A stretch of DNA of 64,000 nucleotides from Diadophis punctatus similis (Eukaryota; Chordata; Lepidosauria; Squamata; Dipsadidae): the NCBI GenBank assembly GCA_023053685.1, contig JALIGW010000002.1:241880677-241944676 (forward strand), given 5' to 3'. The translations under genes and the position numbers were made by a program. The notes beneath the pieces were generated by a model. The model did no database searches and was not told the DNA's origin. It saw nothing but the letters and a program-made list of their open reading frames with translations. This document shows, in pieces, positions 59,640 to 64,000 of this stretch (position 1 is its first letter; each line of letters starts with the position of its first letter).

Positions 59640-59885
59640 TTCTAGTATGAAATGGTCTCTCTCCCCCAAGATAGAGATAATTCTTTATTCTTATTCCAAG
59701 CATTTACTAAAGCTTTAGATCCAGTAGAGCTGGATATCATCAGCATATAGTAGTACCCAACACCAAGGAGGGAGGATGAGTTTGCCCAGTGGTCTCTGTT
59801 AATATTAAAAAGCATGGAAGAGAAGATACCATCCACAAGGACATCAGGAGTCTTTCACCTGGGGTTTGAACTTTCATCCTCCAAT
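59640..59885 (-). mobile_element. LINE RT fragment (L2-like)
   Basis: The minus strand reads LLYADDIQLYW around 59725-59757, the RT catalytic YADD motif, in a short decayed context. Confidence 0.5.
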
Positions 59886-59972
59886 ATTATTTTCTGAACA
59901 TGTCCCAGGAAGAAGAGCCAGAACCACTGAACAATAATGTCCCCACTGGTGTGTCTGATTTTTTTCCATCAA

Positions 59973-60383
59973 TATGCTTTTTTCCGGCTACCCCTCTGCA
60001 CATGCAGCCCCAAAGAAGATCAGGATTCCCAGAGGCAAAGCTGCTTCTCACTGTAATTATCTTCTTTGAGACCTCTTCTGCTACTTCTCCAGTGACTTCC
60101 TTTGATGTAAACATCAGACTGAAACAAAATGGAAGGAATCTTCCATTGGAAAAATATAAAACCCTCTACACTTACTGAGTGTTTTGCATAAGATTTAGAA
60201 CAGGGTGGGACTATGCTGTTGCATGTATCTTTCTCTCCTTTCCACGGGAAGCTCAGTTTGTCTCCTTTCCATGGGAAGCTTGGAAAAGCCACTGGCATTT
60301 CCATCTTCTTAAAGTGCAAAGAATTCTTCTAACTCTACTTGTCATTTAGAAATAGAGAAGTGGCTGATTGAGCACAAGCAGGA
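59973..60383 (+). promoter_or_regulatory. conserved upstream block of V2R gene 4 (putative promoter/5' UTR)
   Basis: Aligns with 7876-8293 and 31227-31631. TGCTTCTCACTG at 60042-60053, ACATCAGACTGAAACAA, and TATAAA at 60155-60160, 229 bp before the ATG. A sequence-internal duplication CTCCTTTCCACGGGAAGCT / CTCCTTTCCATGGGAAGCT lies at about 60234-60280. Confidence 0.5.
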
Positions 60384-60604
60384 ATGGATCTCCTGCTTCT
60401 TTTCATGATACTGCTGCTTATGTTAACACAGAGAAACTCTGGGAGGCTCAATACCAAATGCCCCCTGACTTTAAAACAGCAAGGCAGAGGAAATCCATGG
60501 AACTATTATGGGCCAGGAGACCACATCATTAGTGTGGTTGAAACTGCAACAAAACCTTCACTTGAGCTATTACAATTCAATGGGGCTCGTTATATTTCTT
60601 CTCC
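60384..60604 (+). CDS. V2R gene 4 exon 1 (gene continues beyond window)
   Basis: 221 bp, GTAAGT donor at 60605, phase 2. Signal peptide MDLLLLFMILLLMLTQRNSG then RLNTKCPLTLKQQGRGNPWN, YYGPGDHIISVVE. It aligns throughout with exon 1 of genes 2 and 3 but is the most divergent of the three. Only exons 1-2 are in the window; exon 3 would be expected 3.5-5 kb after exon 2, past the right edge. So the gene cannot be judged intact, but nothing seen is broken. Confidence 0.9.
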
Positions 60605-61072
60605 GTAAGTCATTCAGTGCAATGGAGTTGCATTTCCACCATTTGCATTTCTAACACTCTTCTTCTTTCCTTCTTCTTTCACTTATACCTAAATTGTAGC
60701 ATGTGTGTAAGTTCTTGAATCATTTTGATTTATTCTCTTTTGCCCAAACTTGTATTAGACTAAAGTGGAAGGACAGGGTAGAAGAAACTCTAAAAGAACC
60801 TCAGAAAGGGAGACCTAAAATGTCCAGATGAACTTTTCCTCCTTTTCCAGTCCTGAGTTCATCTCTTGAATACTGTTGTTCATTTCATGTAGCTACAGAA
60901 AGGGTTGTAGTCGCCTCTGCCAGTCCATATTAAATAATGCTCCTTATAGGAATAAAGATGTCTTGTTCTTAGCATTGCTTTCCTGGCTCTTTTTATTCAT
61001 TCATGTTCTTGCTTTTATGTTGTTTCTAATTTAATGATCCAATTTATATTTGTATTGAACATATTTATACAG
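60605..61072 (+). other. intron 1 of gene 4
   Basis: 468 bp, the shortest of the three intron 1 sequences. No insertion seen. Confidence 0.6.
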
Positions 61073-61364
61073 TACTAGACATGTTAATCTGCCAGGAATG
61101 CTACCCTTCATACTCCCAATTCAAGTGGTCAACAGGAATACCCAGCTCCTGCAAAATCTCACACTTGGGTACAATGTCCATGACAACTATTTGAGCACTT
61201 TACACACTTCAGATGCCTTGCTGGACATTCTCTCTACTGGAGAAGCCAACGTTCCCAACTACAACTGTGGAAGCAAGGACAACCTTCTGGCTATCCTTGA
61301 TGGAGCTTACAGGGAAGTCTCCATCCAGATGTCAACATTAGTAGGACCCTACAAAGTCCCACAG
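61073..61364 (+). CDS. V2R gene 4 exon 2
   Basis: Encodes LPGMLPFILPIQVVNRNTQL, NLTLGYNVHDNYLSTLHTSD, EANVPNYNCGSKDNLLAILD and VGPYKVPQ; donor GTTTGT at 61365. Two in-frame acceptors are possible: TTATACAG (exon from 61073) or TACTAG (from 61079). Both keep phase 2. The first ten codons do not match the LPFDxxRIL start of genes 2 and 3, so the 5' edge has been remodelled. Confidence 0.85.
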
Positions 61365-61544
61365 GTTTGTGTGTATGCTTCTCTATGTGGCAAAAGAAGT
61401 GGGGCTGGTGAACAATAGACCTAATCATAAATTGATTGTAGAATTCAAGAACTATTTATCACCATGGTCTTTCTAGGTGTCATGACTAAGCTCTGGCATC
61501 CACAATGGGTAGGGAGCAAGGATCAAAGCAGCCATATTAACAGA

Positions 61545-61940
61545 ATAACAGAGTTGGAAAGGACATTGGAGGTCTTCTAGTCCAACCTTTTACTCTTTTA
61601 CTCTTATTCATGCTTGTAATATTACATATATATTCAATCATGTTTTACTGTTTGTACTTTGCTTATAATCATATATGCTTGACAAATAAACAAATACAAA
61701 ACCTCCTGCTCAAAGCCATATACCATTTCAGACAAATGATTGTCCAATCTCTTCTTAAAAATCTCCAGTGTTGGAGCACTCACAATTTCTGGGGGCAAGT
61801 TGTTCCACTGATTAATTGTTCTAACTATCAGGAAATTTCTCCTTCGTTCTAGGTTGAGTCTCTCCTTGATTAGTTTCCACCCAATTGCTTCTTGTTCTGC
61901 ATTTGGGTGCTTTGGAGAACAGGTTCCTCCTCATCTTTGA
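61545..61940 (-). mobile_element. CR1 3' end, interrupted
   Basis: AGAGTTGGAAAGGACATTGG, GGTCTTCTAGTCCAACC at the left, then after an insert ACCTCCTGCTCAAAGCC and TCCAGTGTTGGAGCACTCAC. Antisense. Confidence 0.8.
61588..61700 (+). mobile_element. CR1 (PHD-ORF1 family) 3' tail nested in CR1
   Basis: TTTACTCTTATTCATGCTTG to GCTTGACAAATAAACAAATA, the terminus of the 55570 family, inserted in the opposite orientation. Confidence 0.75.
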
Positions 61941-62339
61941 ACGTGCAAAAGTGATGGGAAGCAAATATTTTGTACATCATCTTAGCCAAAAAGTGTTATT
62001 TTAAATGGTGAACAAATCCCAGGTTCATGACTAGAATCCCAAGGATTATCTTACCTACATTGACAGATGCAGTTGATCATGTCTTATGGACTCATAAAGA
62101 CCACTAGCATCTATTAACCACTTTATTAAAGAAATTAGAAGTATATTACCCAACACATCAATCGTTTTTCACCCAAAAATATTCATGCTCAAATTCATCA
62201 TGAAAAGTTTGAAGAATATTAAAGCCCCTGAAGAGGACTCTCTACTGGCCAAAATAATAATAATAATAAAAATATCCTGACTTGTGGCCCCCTATTGACA
62301 GATTTATTTATACACATAAATAATGTCTTCTATATCCCA
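61941..62339 (+). other. intron 2 of gene 4 with ancient LINE relic
   Basis: Aligns with 33700-34030 and 10300-10590. KAPEEDSLLAK (about 62220-62255) is the same RT relic as in genes 2 and 3. Short (AAT)n at 62256-62270. Confidence 0.5.
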
Positions 62340-63350
<1,011 letters not shown>

Positions 63351-63587
63351 ATATTTTGAAAATATAATAGCCATACATGGCCATTTGAAGTTGAACCAAC
63401 AGAGTAAACTAACAACTTTCCTTACCCATATTAGTTTTTTTCCCCTAAAAGTGGCTTCCTCTTCATCAAAGGAGCTCACTTAGAAGAAGAACGTAGGTGA
63501 ATGTACTGCTTAAATAAATAAAAAATCATTGCTATGCAGCTTCCTTATCCCTAATTTTTAAAGTATACAACATCAAAGTTATCACCA
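63351..63587 (+). other. intron 2 of gene 4, unassigned
   Basis: Noncoding, no element recognised. Confidence 0.4.
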
Positions 63588-63843
63588 TTTATTTATTTAT
63601 TTTATTTATTTGTGAGATTTATATACCGCCTCACAGTGCAAGCACTCTCTAAGCGGTTTACACCAGTAAGCAATGTATATTTATATTGCCCCCAACAATC
63701 TGGGTCCTCATTTTACCTACCTCGGAAGGATGGAAGGCTGAGTCAACCTTGAGCCGGTGAGATTTGAACCACTGACCTGCAGATCAGTGTCAGCTAAAGT
63801 GGCCTGCAGTACCTGCCTCTAACCGCTGCACCACCTCAGCTCT
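63588..63843 (-). mobile_element. Sauria-type SINE, variant with (TTTA)n tail
   Basis: TTTATTTATTTTATTTATTT tail instead of the CAATAG tail, then the usual body CAACAATCTGGGTCCTCATT and head ACCGCTGCACCACCTCAGCT. Confidence 0.88.
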
Positions 63844-64000
63844 TGCTGTTATATTGAGCTGAATTTGGGGACTAAGACAGATGTCACTACTAGAACAAAC
63901 CCAATCACAACATCTGAAAAGTTTCTTGAGGTTGGATAAAAGGGATTTTCAGAGTGGAATTAGTAATTTATACAATTTGTTATATCAGGGCACATAATTA
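63844..64000 (+). other. intron 2 of gene 4, ancestral part
   Basis: Aligns with gene 3 around 34255-34595 (TTATACAATTTGTTAT). The window ends before exon 3. Confidence 0.45.

Overview
The window is vertebrate nuclear DNA, most likely from a snake. It has split genes with GT/AG introns, dense nested transposable elements and very long microsatellites. Snake-like marks are Sauria-type tRNA SINEs, CR1/L3 LINEs whose 3' ends run into (ATTCT)n/(AGAAT)n arrays, BovB and L2 LINEs, SPIN-like and other hAT transposons, and Penelope-like elements. The species cannot be named from the sequence alone.

The genes are a head-to-tail cluster of vomeronasal type-2 receptors (V2R, class C GPCRs for chemosensation), all on the + strand. 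Gene 1 is cut by the left edge and only its 7TM exon (579-1483) is present. Gene 2 (8294-24477) and gene 3 (31632-49776) are complete six-exon genes. Each has intact frames, matching splice phases and a predicted product of 850 residues. Gene 4 (exons 1-2, 60384-61364) runs off the right edge. Two decayed V2R exons lie on the minus strand: an exon 1 relic inside gene 2 (about 12575-12740) and an isolated, still open exon 4 between genes 2 and 3 (25584-25811). A block of about 410 bp before each start codon is alignable among genes 2, 3 and 4 and is the best candidate for a shared promoter/5' UTR.

Everything else is intronic or intergenic and mostly transposable elements. From left to right: 1.8-7.9 kb holds an hAT, an L3 3' end, a TA/TG palindrome and a nearly full minus-strand CR1 that abuts the gene 2 promoter block. 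Gene 2 introns hold an L1 fragment, CR1, BovB, L2, SINE, L3, several hATs, a HAL1-like L1 (ORF1 but no ORF2) and a Penelope inverted dimer. The 24.5-31.2 kb spacer holds an hAT, the V2R exon relic, CR1, a 295-bp (ATT)n(AAT)n palindrome, Penelope ends with a hammerhead-like core, a Ty3/gypsy pol fragment and a Penelope GIY-YIG fragment. Gene 3 introns hold SINEs, hATs, Penelope pieces and a 3.07-kb SPIN-like hAT. The 49.8-60 kb spacer holds an LTR-element fragment, CR1 copies in both orientations, L2 and SINEs. Gene 4 intron 2 holds CR1, an L1 3' end and a SINE.

The strongest unusual object is at 40207-43272. It has SPIN-like hAT ends and a perfect 8-bp target duplication, and the matching empty site is visible in the paralogous intron of gene 2. 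Its interior is a CpG-rich cargo with the first coding exon of a MAP4K-type kinase and a pair of inverted repeats of about 240 bp. It looks like a DNA transposon that captured a host promoter/exon and moved it into a V2R intron.
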